Shown here one piece after another: positions 37,747 to 50,446 of a stretch of 64,000 nt of DNA (positions within the stretch are counted from its first letter, which is position 1; each line of letters starts with the position of its first letter). The notes under the pieces are model-generated. The model was given only the letters and a program-made list of their open reading frames with translations. It made no database searches and was not told the origin of the DNA. Origin of the DNA: Strongyloides papillosus (taxonomy: Eukaryota > Nematoda > Chromadorea > Rhabditida > Strongyloididae); NCBI GenBank assembly GCA_005656395.1, contig SRSI01000044.1, forward strand, positions 930,001 to 994,000, in the 5' to 3' direction. Both the position numbers and the translations under genes were made by a program.

Positions 37747-40186
37747 TATCATTTTCATAAACCAACCTAATATTATCCAGTTTCTAGTTGTTAAAAATAA
37801 AAGAAAAGCAAGAACATCTTTAGACCTATATCAATCCTAAAATCTTAAAGTAATTCAAAATATTTTCTTAACTCAACTACTATATAATTGTAAAAGTAAA
37901 AGTTGTGTCAAAATGGAAGTAATATTATTTGTAATAAACTTTTAAAAAGTAGAAAAAAATACATTTAAGATAGCCTCAATTTTTTTTATAATATAGTTAA
38001 GGAACAAAGAAAAAAACAGCTTTATATCTTTTTTATCCTTTATAGCTTTAAATTATACAAAATACGGTTAAGAATTATTTATTTTTTTATACATTAAGAA
38101 TTGCATATCATTATTTTTATCAAAGTATTATCACAAACACTTTATTACACGATTATTTTGTAATAAAAATAATCTTTAAATTATAACTCAAACTACTTAT
38201 TAAAAAAGAGGATGTTAGGGAAGAGGAAATTTAAAAATGTTATAATTAAGTTTTGAGAGAAAGTACAAAATAAAAGTTTTAAAATAATTTGATTTCATAT
38301 TTAATTTACCATTTTCATCAAAACATTTATTATTCCCATCATTTAATATATTTTTATATAAATAAAAAATGAATAATTTTATATATAGTATATAACTTAT
38401 GAATATTTTATTTTTATGTTAATTTTTATCATTAAAATAGATAATAAAAAAATGAACCATTAAGTTATAGAAATATATATTTACGTTTGTTTTTATAGAG
38501 AGAAATTTTTAAATATTTATGAATTATTCTAATTATATATTAATAGTTATAGGTTATATATCAAAATATTATTAGAATATTTTATATTATATTATAATTT
38601 TTATGGTTTAATACAAATAATAATGATAAGGTGAAATAGATATATCTTATAATTACTAAGCAACCTCACGTATATATTAGAATTATCTTAACAAATAATA
38701 TTATTATCAATTGATTTTAAAATAAAAATTTTCTTCTAATTTAAAAAGGCAGGTTTCATCAAATATAATATTGAGATTTTACTTATTTTTAATAAAAACT
38801 CTTTTATTTTTTCCTTCTTCTTCTTCCTCTTCTCAATATAGGATGCCTCACAATAGGAGATGTGAAAATAATAACATATATTACTACTATAAAAAGCAAT
38901 AATATTTATTATAGTGTAAAAACAATGAATGATATGTATATATATAGCATCAAATATAAATTTTTTTATATATTATTATTCCTCTATATAATATCTGATA
39001 TTTGATGGAAGAGGTGTTAAATTTGAGGATTACATTTCTTCCATAAAAATAATATTACTTTATACATTTCATATATATATGTGCTATAAATTCCTAATCT
39101 TATGACTACTATACTTACTTATGCTTCTCACTGCTTAAATGAAAAGATGTGCTGAATAAATAAATATATTACCGACACATTTCATGAAATAATGATGCAT
39201 CACTTCAAAGAATATACATATTTTGATATATAAAATGGCAAAATACGATATAAAGGATATAAAAAATTTTTAAATTAAGTAAAAATGGTAGGAAAAGTAT
39301 AATATAATATATCCATGTTATTTTTTTGTTTTAATTATATAAAAATATATATCTTATATACATTATTTTTCAAATGACATTGAGAAGTTAAGAAAAAAAA
39401 GAAATATGGATAAGATATTAATGTAGGAATATTAGAAAAAAATAGAAAAAAAATGATTATGAAAAGATGGACTGTTGAAAATGGTATAATAAGATGTATA
39501 ATTCAAATATGAAAATGTCAGAGAAAAATTTTTTTCATGCAAGAAATTAATGGTGCGTAATGAAACATTTTCAAACAACTATTTCTATTAAAAGTAATTG
39601 AGATTGTTTTATATACTTTACACGAATACAACCTATATCAAAGGAAAAAAAGAAATAAAAATGTCAAAATAAATTTGTGTTAAGTTTTAATATTAGATCT
39701 TTTAACATTTTTAGAATGTTATATAATATTTTAATAACAAAGTCGTACATCATTGAAAAGATTTAAAAATTTTAGTGTACCATCTAAAAGATGAATGATT
39801 TTTAATTTTTAACATCTAAAACTATTTTAACTTTAAAATATTATATCATCACTTTTTTTATGGTAAAATTTTGAAACAATGATAAAAAAATATAATGTGT
39901 GTTAGTGATAGATGAAATGTATTATCTTAGAACTATAAATATATATTAATTAAAAATAACAATTATTATTGATTATAATATTGATAATGTTGTCGTTATT
40001 GATAAATGGTATATTCAGAAAATGAGCGCTCAATGTTGGTCTGACATTTGATAACGACAAATACATTTATTGTCAAAACAATTTTTACAATGACAATAAC
40101 ATATCATTTTATTTAATTTTTATTTAATTAAAATTTTTTTCTCAACTTTTGATTAGAAAGAGAGAGAGAAAGCTATTTAAGGAAAT

Positions 40187-40531
40187 TTAAAAATTTATTT
40201 GATTTATCATGTTACAGGATGTAACCGAAAGATTTACCCCAAGGTTTTGTAGTCTGATAAAGTGATGTATCAAAAAAAGTATCCAAAAGACAATTAAAAT
40301 GTAGTAATGATATTTTATATTATACATATTAACTATTATATCTAATATATCACTACCATGCATTAATGAAATGAAAAGAAAAGTTAAAGATAAAACGGCA
40401 CGTAGTATTAAATTACCTTTTAACCAATTATGAAAGTTTAACTTTACAAAATGTTGATATAATACATTGATGAAGCAACTGAAATTTAATATTTGATTAG
40501 TAAAGACACTCATGTTAAAATAAAATTTCAC
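40187..40531 (-). CDS. possible small multi-pass membrane protein
   Basis: A single ATG-started frame of 114 codons, unusually long for chance in DNA with this many stop codons. It contains at least two strong hydrophobic segments (LILRAVLSLTFLFISLM and YYILIVFWILFLI) and a weaker one near the N-terminus. There is a possible acceptor (ATGAGTTAG) a few bases before the ATG. No family is recognised, there are no neighbouring exons, and hydrophobic codons are T-rich, so chance remains a real alternative. Confidence 0.25.
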   Translation of the reverse strand: MKFYFNMSVFTNQILNFSCFINVLYQHFVKLNFHNWLKGNLILRAVLSLTFLFISLMHGSDILDIIVNMYNIKYHYYILIVFWILFLIHHFIRLQNLGVNLSVTSCNMINQINF

Positions 40532-43500
40532 AACTAACTCATATATATAATCTTTAACTCAGTAGAATTACCTTGACAATAATTAAATGTGTAATTTTTT
40601 AAATAATATCTCTCAAAAAATATCAAAATATTATATTATAGATAGGTAAACTTTATTTTATTTTTTTAATCATCTAAAGAGTGAAAGTTAGAAAAAAGAT
40701 ACATTAATTTAGTGTCAAAAACATAAATAATATCGTAAATGAAAATAAAATTTTATTTGACACAAAAAAGAGAGTAGCGCTTATCTATACTTGGAGGATT
40801 TATACGATTATAAATAGACAAAGAGTTTTTTGGCATAAATAAATACATATATATATATCGTGAATGGTGGGTTAAACAAATTATTTTTTTTATAAATATT
40901 ACATTATTTCTAAAGTAATTTAAGGGAAACCATCATAATTTATTAGTAAAAATTTATCTTTTCACAAAATTCTTAGTATCAAAAGAGGAATTAAAAACCC
41001 TTAGAAGGAGTTATTTGATATAATAAAATATTCCATTAAAAAGTCATATCTCAAAGAGAGGATATATTAATAGATTACTATAATTAAAATTCTTTGTCTC
41101 CATCTCAATTTTAATATTCTCAAATGTTAATCAAAAAATTTTGAGCCTGAAAACTGAGGCAAAAAAATTGTAATTAGGGCATTAATTTACATGTATAAAT
41201 TTTGTTAATTTCATTTTACTAAAATACACATATATATGTGTATAAAGTATAAGTACATCATCCTATATATGGTGAGGAAGCTTATATGATTAAAACTTAA
41301 AAATGTAAAAGTTATGATTAGACTAATGAGGAGGAATGATATTTAGAAATAAAAGATTGCATAATATATTGTTAATAGTATTAAATGTAAATAATATTAA
41401 TAATCTTTTTTTCTGTAAATATAAATAAATATGCTTTAATTACTTTTTTTTGCTTATTTATTAGTCTGTGTTAAATGAGACTTTAATTTATAAAGTTTGA
41501 GAGCAAATAAATTTTGAAAAAAAAATTCAAATAAAAAAAGGAAATGGCGAATTGAATAGAATAATAAGAATGGAAAAAAATGGAAACTAGGAGAAGGATT
41601 AATTATAGAAATAGAATATAATCCTATATTTTACTATCAAAATGATATTTAATAAGGATAAACTTTGTTTAAGCAATCAAAATGGATAAGTTAAGAAGGA
41701 ATGATATGAAGATGGGGAGGAAGAGGAGAGGGGGAAATGAAGGAGACAATAAATGTTAGAAATTTAATTTGCATAGTGATAATTTATTAATAATTAAATA
41801 TTCAAAAGAAAGATTCTCAAGAAATAGTTAAAGTAGGGTAATTTCTAAAAATAATAAATATATTTTTCAAATCACAACAAATAAAAACTTTATTATTTAA
41901 AACTACATCTCTCTTTAAAAATATTATATTATTCATTTCTTATTACTCAGTTATATATGATATACGTATATTTTAATCATTTAAATATGTATATTGCCTT
42001 GAAATATTAAAAACTAGTTTTCTAGTTAAAAACTATTTTTTAATTTAAATAATTAACATGCTTATATATATATATATATTCAATAAAAATATAAATAGAA
42101 AGATGGATATATATATATATATTATTATTATTATTTTAGAAGAAAGACAGTGCATTTTTAGTTCAACAATAGTAAAAATAATTTATACATTTATATTTTA
42201 AAAAGAATATATAAATTTTTATTTAAATATGATAAGGAAGTATATGAACAACAAAATTTCTCTTCTTTTTATTTTTTTCTCCAACAAATACAAAAATAGA
42301 ATTTGATGCTAAAAACTTAGTGATTTTTAATGTCATGCTTTTTTGAAGACACATATATAGATATATTAGTGTATTTTTGTGCATTTTCATAAAAGGGTAA
42401 AGTTTTAAAAAGATGAAATAAAACATTTTTCTTCCCTAATATATGTAATCCAATTTCTACTTTCTACATTTATATGGATGTATATGGCTCAACATCTCTT
42501 AAAAAGGATTTTGTCAAAAAAATATATTGTTATTGTTTTTATAGTATATGGAAAAGCAAAATATGTCCTTTATTATTTTTAAACTTCTAATATAATAATT
42601 AATTGATAATGAATGAAGTAGAAAGAATGGGTTGTGTTTGTGTATGTATATGTATGTACTTGAGTATCATATATTATTGAAGTATTTAACATTATTAAAG
42701 ATGAGAATATGAATAAAAAATTATAGAAATCGATGGTTTTATATACTCATATCAATATATAACTTATTTCTCAGTGAATATAATACTTATAAGATAAATA
42801 TTATGTAAATATGGTATTATAAATCTATTCAATGATAAAAGACTTTGAAATACATAAGATATGTATATATAATGATATGAAACTTTTAAATGTTTGGTAG
42901 AAGATACTTCTTAAATATATATATATATTTCAAAACTGATAAAGCTATCGAGTGTGGTGAAAATAAAATGAAAATGATCAAAAAAGAAAACATTATATTT
43001 TTGTTAATGTAAATAGTATATTAATAAAAAGAATTAATATATAAAGATTAACAAATCATTGAGAAGATTCTTAAGGGTACCATTGCTGATTCACTCCCCT
43101 ACTATAATAATAGTTTACATATAAATAAATTAATATTTAAAAAATAAAATTTTTAATAGATTATGTGGTATGTTAATATATATTTTATATTGTAATGATT
43201 TATTGATAACATCAAACAAGAATATAAATGATATGCATCATACTTCACATAACATCTGTCTCAATACATTTATATGTTTTCTTTTGAAATTAAATAAAAA
43301 TTTATTATTAATAAAATTTTTACAAGATTAATAGGAGAACATTAAGATTTCAAATGATATATTAATAACATATTATAAGTAATATAGTACATCTTTTCAT
43401 AGTAAATACATTAGCCAGTTTATTTAAATAAATAATATTATCTCCTTTTTCCTCTTCAATTTTCATGGAAAAAAATCAAGAAAATGATAAGAATAGATTA

Positions 43501-44188
43501 TTAAAGGTATATATATGTATATTTCATTAGTACAAGGTAAAAATGAAATTGATGCTTATAACGTAAAGTATTTTATGATAATAAAAAATCCACTAAAAAT
43601 CTTTTAAAAAATGTACATATTTTAAGTTTAAAAAATATATATACTTTTTATCAATTAATCATAATAAATTCATCATTGAAAGCATTAAATCATTTTGTCA
43701 TTTATTCAATTGTTCCTTTAATAGTAATTGACATAACATTTTTACGAGTACATTATCCCTTTTATCATTTTTAGATAAAACTTTTATACTTAAGTAAATT
43801 ATAAGTTTCATAAGGTAAAGAATATTATATGTATTTTAATTGTCATAAATTATATCTATTGATAAAGGAGAGAGGGGAAATAAAAACGGTATAATAGAGA
43901 GAAAAGAAAATATTAAGGTGTCAAAAAGTGAAATATTATATAATTCAGTAAATCTTATATTGTTTATTTTAATATAAAGTTTATCTTTATTATATTGTTA
44001 AAACTTCCTTTTTATGTGAAATTTAAGTATCCAAAGAAATAAAGTGGACTTTTTTCTGTGTTGTGATTTATAATACAATACAAAAAATTGAGTACTTATC
44101 AAAAAATTATACTAACTACTTGTATAATATCTCATAAAAATTTTTAATATTCCTTAGTTATTAATAAAATTTTACCACATACTTAGTT

Positions 44189-44795
44189 ATGTTCTTATTT
44201 AATAACTTATTTTTTTCCTTTAAAAATGATAATAAAAAAATATATTTTCTAATTATTATTTTAATGATATTTATGAAGGAAGTTGTAGGAGGTAATGTAA
44301 TCTTTTTTTCATATGTAATTTTAAATTTTCTTATTTGTATTAATTCTAGAAATTTCTTATTTACGTAACATTCGATGTTACTCATGTACATCATTAAATG
44401 CTAAAAAAGTTTTAAATGATGTAAAAGATTATCATTGGCATAAATGGATGGAGAATATGTTATATGTACAATTTACAGAGGGATGTTCTGATTCCTTTGA
44501 ACCTGATATTGCTTTACGTTCAGGAGCTAAAAGTCAAGAATGTCAAGGTGGAATGTGTATGAAGATGTCCCTTACACATCATAATGGAACATCTAAAGTA
44601 TGGAGAGGTTGTATACCAAAGTCACAAAATCAAATAAAAGCTGATTGTACAAAGGTATCCTCAAATGAAGGATCTATGGAGCTATGTACTTGTGATGGGC
44701 ATTTATGTAACAACACAACAAAGACAAAAAGCACTTCATGGTTGTTAAAAATATCTATAATATTATACTTTTTTATTAATTTCAAATTTAATTAA
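44189..44795 (+). CDS. Ly6/uPAR-type three-finger protein, probably GPI-anchored
   Basis: Two exons, 44189-44291 and 44350-44795 (182 residues). The first exon encodes a signal peptide (KKIYFLIIILMIFMKEVVG) and follows an acceptor-like CATACTTAG two bases before the ATG. The mature part begins IRCYSCTS, the typical first CxxC of an LU domain, continues GCSD, ECQGGMCMKM, GCIP, DC and ends LCTCDGHLCNN, matching the closing C-x-C-D-x-x-x-C-N pattern. A Ser/Thr/Lys stretch and a C-terminal hydrophobic tail (WLLKISIILYFFI) suggest replacement by a GPI anchor. Proteins of this class in nematodes (for example the ODR-2 group) modulate neuronal signalling or channels; which one this is cannot be decided. 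An insert of about 30 residues between the first CxxC and the next cysteine (HWHKWMEN) is longer than in a minimal LU domain. Confidence 0.85.
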
Positions 44796-44964
44796 AACTT
44801 ATTTATTATACTCCTTCAATAAAATGCGATTATCGTACTTTTTTTTAAAGTAAATTAAAGTTTTATCGGCAACTGAAATGTTGGGAAGTATCAAAAAAAT
44901 AGATATCATAAAAATTAAATATTTATCATTAACTTTTTCTTCATCATATATTATGCTATTAATT

Positions 44965-47107
44965 TTAAATTTTTCTTTTTAAAATAGCATTATATGTATT
45001 TTCTCCATTCATTATATTTCTTGTTTTACGAAATAAATTATAGTATCGTGATCTAATTAAAGGAGATGGTGTTGGAAAGTCATTCAATTGAGTTAAAATA
45101 TTTATTGATGACGTCACAGGAATTGGGGTTGTTGTATTGTCGGTAAATGAAATAGTTGTTGTCGATGGTAATTGATTATTTGGAATATTTGAGACTTCAT
45201 TATCTATAGTTTCTGTTTTTTGAGATGTTGAAATATTTGTGGTATTACTTAAATCAATACTAGATATTGTTGCTGATATCTCAATGCCATCATTTCTACT
45301 TGATTCTGTGTTAAATTGAAAGACTGCAAAATCTTCCATGAGACCATCTAAAATATAATTAGTAATACTAGACTAATTTTGAATATTTACCTTCTCCGGA
45401 TGTAGATTGCCATGTTATTGTTTGCTTTCCTTTCCCAATTTGTGGTATTAATGTTTGAAAAATACTCCCCTCACTGGTTGATGGCAATAAATTTTGTGTT
45501 ACAAAAGTAATTGGTGTTGTTGGCGCAGGATACATTTCCGTTGATGATATTTCCACATTCGGTAATAGTGTTACTTCATTAGAAATACTATTTGTTGAGG
45601 GGTAATTTCCGTTACTCGTACTTTTCATTGTTATAGGATTATCTTCTCCACTTTGTGGATTTGTGACATGCCCAATAGTTATAATATTGCTTTCATTATC
45701 AATATAATTTCCATTATTAAAATTGCTATTTGTTGTAGTATTTGATATAATTGAATCCAGTGCACTTGAAAGTATACCAAATTGTGACTCATTAAAATTA
45801 TCTCTTAATAACCAAAATGGTACTGTAGTATTAGCTTTAGGAGAAATAGTAATTAAAAAATTGTAATTTTTTAATTTAATAGTAATATTTGGTGATCCAT
45901 CAACTATTTGAAATTCATGCATGTTGGAGTTTAAAGAGATGACATTATTTTGACAACCAAATTTAAGATGAGATTTATTTGCATTAATTAAAAATTTGCT
46001 TCCATCATCCAATGCTGTTATTTGAATGGATGATGAGTTGACATAAAGTTCATCACCAAAAGCTTTACTAAACATACTATTATTACCATTAACAGTTGCA
46101 CCACCTAATGTAATACCTGTATCTGAAGGTTGTTGAATGATTAATTTTATAACATGATTTTTTAAATCATAAATTATAGTAAGAATATTATCAGTTGTAT
46201 GAACAACAAATAAATCTTTTGATAATCTCATACTAAAATTTGAAAATTCAGCATTAACATCAAATACATATGAATTAGAAAAGATTGTTAATTTATTGTA
46301 GTTGTTATATAATAAAACACTTAAGTTATCAAAAGTTATTCCAATCTATTGTTTGAGAAAAATATTATTATAATAAAACTTATTATTATTTCGCCTTTAA
46401 AACTTACATTTGCTCCATCAATAGATGCCATAATTTCGTATGTGGTACTTTCTGATTCAATGTATAGCGTTTTGTCATCGTTTGTCGCTGAGTGGTTTGC
46501 TTTTAAAGAAAATATTGGATTTTCATTTTCTCGCCCTAATGAAGAGGTTAATTGCCTTGTTAGTATTTTTAAACTACCACTAGTACCATTAATGGCTTGA
46601 AAGAGTGTCTGTCCATCATCAACTTTTAAATTAACATTATTATTAAATATTCCAAGGAGGGTACTTTCATCGGTATTTGAAACTCTTGTTGATTGTTCCT
46701 GTAAATATCCAATATCTGAGAGAGCCGCAAATTTAATATTTGAAATATTTAAAAAGGTTCCTTGATTTTGGAGAGATAGATTAAATGACCGACAGGATAA
46801 AGGGAATGAAAGTTTTGAAATGTTTGAAAAGACAACAAGATTGCCAATATTTTCTGTGACATTAATTCTACTTTGTATGGAATCAACGACAAAATTATCA
46901 TTAAGAGAGATATTTGAAAACATGGAAAAGACCTAAAAAAAGATATTCGACAATAATTATTTAATAAATAAAAGGAATATAAATTTTAAGAACCTTTATC
47001 TTGTCATTTGGAAGGATTTGCCTTTTAAATCTCCTTGATCCATCACACCTCATACCTAATAGATATGAAAGAAGGAAAATAATTTTCCAGAGAATTCTAG
47101 TATTCAT
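44965..47107 (-). CDS. large secreted N-glycosylated protein of unknown family
   Basis: Four exons, 46994-47107, 46408-46932, 45391-46345 and 44965-45347, give 658 residues with exact phases. The N-terminus is a signal peptide (ILWKIIFLLSYLLG) followed by a dibasic FKRQ site that may release a propeptide. Residues 40 to about 420 look like a beta-rich repetitive region: VFSMFSNISLNDNFVV, VVFSNISKLSF, LTIFSNSYVFDVNAEF and similar alternating hydrophobic stretches, with many N-x-S/T sequons. Only a few cysteines are present. From about 430 the chain is Ser/Thr/Pro/Asn-rich and mucin-like, and ends basic (YNLFRKTRN ... LKRKI). No transmembrane helix is seen, so it is probably extracellular. I recognise no named domain; the fibrous beta pattern loosely recalls sarcoglycan ectodomains but the membrane segment is missing. 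Confidence 0.75.
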
Positions 47108-47592
47108 TCTTCAAAAATGATTATAGTTAAAAAATATATTATAAAATTTAAAGTGTTCAAAATTTTATTTTCAAATATGCACAAATATACATTAAAATAT
47201 TATATGAGCCAACAAGGTAAATTATTATATTTTACGATTATATTAAAAATTAATAATTTTGTAATTGAGAAGCTTATGGTATATTAATTATTGCAGGAGA
47301 TTTTAATATTAATATGCATTTTTATTGAAATTGAGTCTGTAATGCTTTTGATACTTAATTTAGTTCCATTGGCATCGTTCAAATTTTACTTTTAAAATGT
47401 AGTCATAGCAACGATTGCTTAAGGTAACATTGGATATATCATGATAAGAAACAATTTGCATCTGATTGACTAATACTTTTAAAATTTGGCAAATACATAT
47501 GAAATGGTGATAGATTTTTTCAATATAGTTAATACAACAACATTTTTAGTTGTATGTTGATAATACTATAACAAACATTCCTTTTATACGTA
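47108..47592. other. spacer between two minus-strand genes
   Basis: 485 bp between the end of the neuropeptide-like gene and the start of the large secreted protein gene, both on the minus strand. No exon is supported. The distance is larger than that usual inside nematode operons (about 100 bp), so separate transcription is likely, though not excluded. Confidence 0.4.
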
Positions 47593-47984
47593 TCAACGAC
47601 CAAAGCGGGGTCTTTTCAATGAATCCATGAAGTTAATTATATCTTGGTAATTTTTTTTATATTCAACATTCGGATACCTAATATTTTATAATAATAAATG
47701 CTTTTTTAATGTTTTTATTAAATGATTAACATACCTTTTTTCTTTTAACAAATAAAATTGTGATGGATCTGTCATATAGTCGGAGGAATCCAAATTTCGA
47801 TAGACATTTGAAGGTGAAACTTTACTCTCCTCAATTATCCCACCAGATCTAATTTGGTAACTACTAATGAATTATCAAAAACAATTATTTTTTAAACATA
47901 CCTATGAGGATAACAGTCAATTTGACTGTTGAATGATGCTATAGTAATTAATAAAATCAAAAGGTGTTTTAATAAGTTAGTCAT
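47593..47984 (-). CDS. NPF/NPY-like neuropeptide precursor
   Basis: Three short exons, 47902-47984, 47735-47860 and 47593-47677, with phases that close exactly; 97 residues. A signal peptide (LLKHLLILLITIASFNSQ) is followed by a spacer and then the dibasic site KEKR. After it comes a 25-residue peptide that starts YPNVEYKK, has an amphipathic centre (YQDIINFMDSL) and ends RPRF, followed by GR and stop, the standard signal for C-terminal amidation. Start Tyr-Pro, a Tyr-containing helix and an Arg-x-Arg-Phe-amide end are the marks of the NPF/NPY superfamily; flatworm and mollusc NPF end in RPRF-amide. A second dibasic (LKR-PRF) would only leave a tri-peptide and is less likely to be used. The ligand would act on an NPY/NPF-type receptor; function is inferred. 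Confidence 0.85.
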
Positions 47985-50446
47985 AATAAATGTATTTTGT
48001 AGTGACTAACAGTCAATGATAACTAAAATTAAATAATAAATTTAAGATGTTTATTAGGTAAATAGTAATGATTAAGTAAATTAAAAAAATTAGGTATTTT
48101 AAAATTAGTTGGTCATCATAAAATATGAATTAAACTCATCCTGTTTTAAATTTCAAAATTTATATATATATATTTTTTTATTTTTTTTAAAAATAATTCT
48201 TAAAAGACTCTTAAGATAATGAAAGAAAAAGATTCTTTAGTATAGAAGTGACAATAAATATAAATTATTGGTAGAATCCTACGCTTATTTTTTTCAGTAA
48301 AAGTATATAATGAATTACTATTATACTTTAAAGATGAAGAGAAAAAAATTTATAAATAATAGGAGATAAAGGGGTTCTCGTTGATGTCATTTAAGAAATT
48401 CATATTAAGAATATCTTTAACATTTTTTAAAAGTGATATAGTGTGACGTGTTGATGTAAAAAATTCAAATTATATCAAAATAAATAATATCTTTACAATT
48501 ACATATATTGCCGGATTATGATTATGGAAGTTTTAATAAAGATAATTTTTAAGTTGTCGACAAAAATATAGAGCTTTTTATTAAGAAAAAATATATTTTT
48601 GTTATTATAAAATTTTATTTTGTCAATATTATTTTTTAAAAAAAAGATCTTATAAGGTTGATTCATTCTATAAAAAATTATTTTTCTTAACTTGACCTTT
48701 CAATATGTTCTAGGAATACTGTATCATCAGGAATATTAGATATGAAAACAATTTAATAAAGTATACTTAAAGAAAAGTTATACATATATCAATAAATGTA
48801 ACATTTATAAAAATTTAAATAGTAATGATTATTTTATAAATATATATTTATATATATGATTTTACGCCAAGATATATCAATTCAAAAACTGGCTTGAGAA
48901 GATTTAAAGTTTATTTAAGGTGTAAATTAAAAAAGTTAACTACATTACCCATATTTATATTATTGTTTTTAGAAATAATCATTATAATTATAAAAAAGTA
49001 AAATTAATTGAAATAGAAACATTCAATTCAAATTATACAAGCTTACATTTAATTAGTTTAAAAGTTTAACTACATTTATTCCAATTTACTCAATTTTAAT
49101 TAATCTGGTTTTAAAGTATATATTATCCACTACCTTTTTTGAAAATAAAAATATGTTGATTTAGAAGAAGTTTGTACATTTTAATAATTAAAATGTTTGC
49201 ATCATCTATTAGCAATACCTATATCAAACATTCTAAAATTATTATCTTTACATCTTTTAGTAATACTGAAATAAAAATATAGTAATATAAAGAAGTTTTC
49301 ATTTATTATAAATATGATCCTACAAATTTATTATTATTATTTTTCTTTTTTAAACTATTTTAAAACACGTTCAAAATAAAAACAACATTTATATAAAGAT
49401 TGTAAACATATCAATTGATACATTTTTAGATGTAATTAAAATTTTAATTCTATAGATAGATTTTTGGAAAATAATTATATCTGTACTTTTATTTGACCAT
49501 TATAATTTATTTTACAAAAAGAAGAAGATAATTGTAAGATTATATATTTAATGGACAATTTTGTTTTATCATTATCCTAATTTAAATTGAAAAATATTTT
49601 GAAGTTTAATTGCACTATTTTATAAATTTAGAAATAAGTGTAAAGTTATTATTTCAACTTTTGTAGATAGGCTGCTTCTATCATAAAAAAATGTAGTAAA
49701 AACAGATTATTAATGAAAAACATATTTAATTCACTTAAAATCAATAAAGTTATTAATTACGTTTATTGGCTGTAATTCACCTTCACTAGTCAAATGAATT
49801 ATATCTTATCTATGACTCAGCACATTTGGAAAAAGATATTTCTTAAATTGTCATCATAAATGTTCTGTTTGATAGCAAAAATCGCTTAATCACATTCCCT
49901 TCATTAACTTTCTTCCTCCTACAGTTTTTGTAAAAAAATCAAGTGATTAAAAAATAAAATTATTCATCACACTCTCATTTTTATTGTTCCAACATATATC
50001 AAAGTTTACACATCAACACCAAACTGTTTTAATATTGATCATAACTATATTATAGCCATAAAATAATACAATGAAAGAATTTTTAAATTTAAAATAAGAA
50101 ATAAATCTGATGATGTGATATTACTAAGTGACATTAACTTTGTTTTTCTAACTGAAGATAATTGGTTTATGACCTTTTAAATAAAATTTCAAAATTTTCA
50201 TTTTCTATAAATTAAAACAATATTTTAAAATAATACCCTACTACCTGCTATCATTTTCTATAAACATAAATGGAATATAAGGTTAATATTAACCATTTTC
50301 AACAAACACACATGTTTCCTTCCCTGACGTGTCATTTCTCCAAAAAAACAATTTGAATAACATATCCTTTACTATTCAGATTCCTATCATATAAATTTAT
50401 TAAGAAATAATATTTCTCACTCTTTTATTTTTAATTTAGATAAAGT
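47985..50446. other. intergenic, divergent promoters
   Basis: 2.5 kb between the minus-strand NPF-like gene and the plus-strand WBP2-like gene, so both promoters lie here. It contains no supportable exon. The right end (TTAATTTAG, 50439) is the likely spliced-leader acceptor of the WBP2-like gene. Nothing else was recognised. Confidence 0.45.

Larger units (their letters stand above)
37047..44188. other. 7 kb region without a secure gene
   Basis: Upstream of CaMKII (to its left, on the minus strand) and of the Ly6-type gene (to its right). It holds the CT-rich tracts annotated separately, short TA microsatellites (for example 42061-42080 and 42104-42123, with ATT repeats after) and long runs of near-featureless AT sequence. 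One minus-strand frame of 114 codons (40187-40531) is listed separately as a weak candidate. The 5' control region of CaMKII is probably here. Confidence 0.5.

Noticed and set aside
42061..42140. TA and ATT microsatellites
   Set aside because: Ordinary low-complexity sequence for such an AT-rich genome.
46349..46600. 83-codon plus-strand frame
   Set aside because: Antisense to exon 2 of the secreted protein gene, which has signal peptide and consistent phases.
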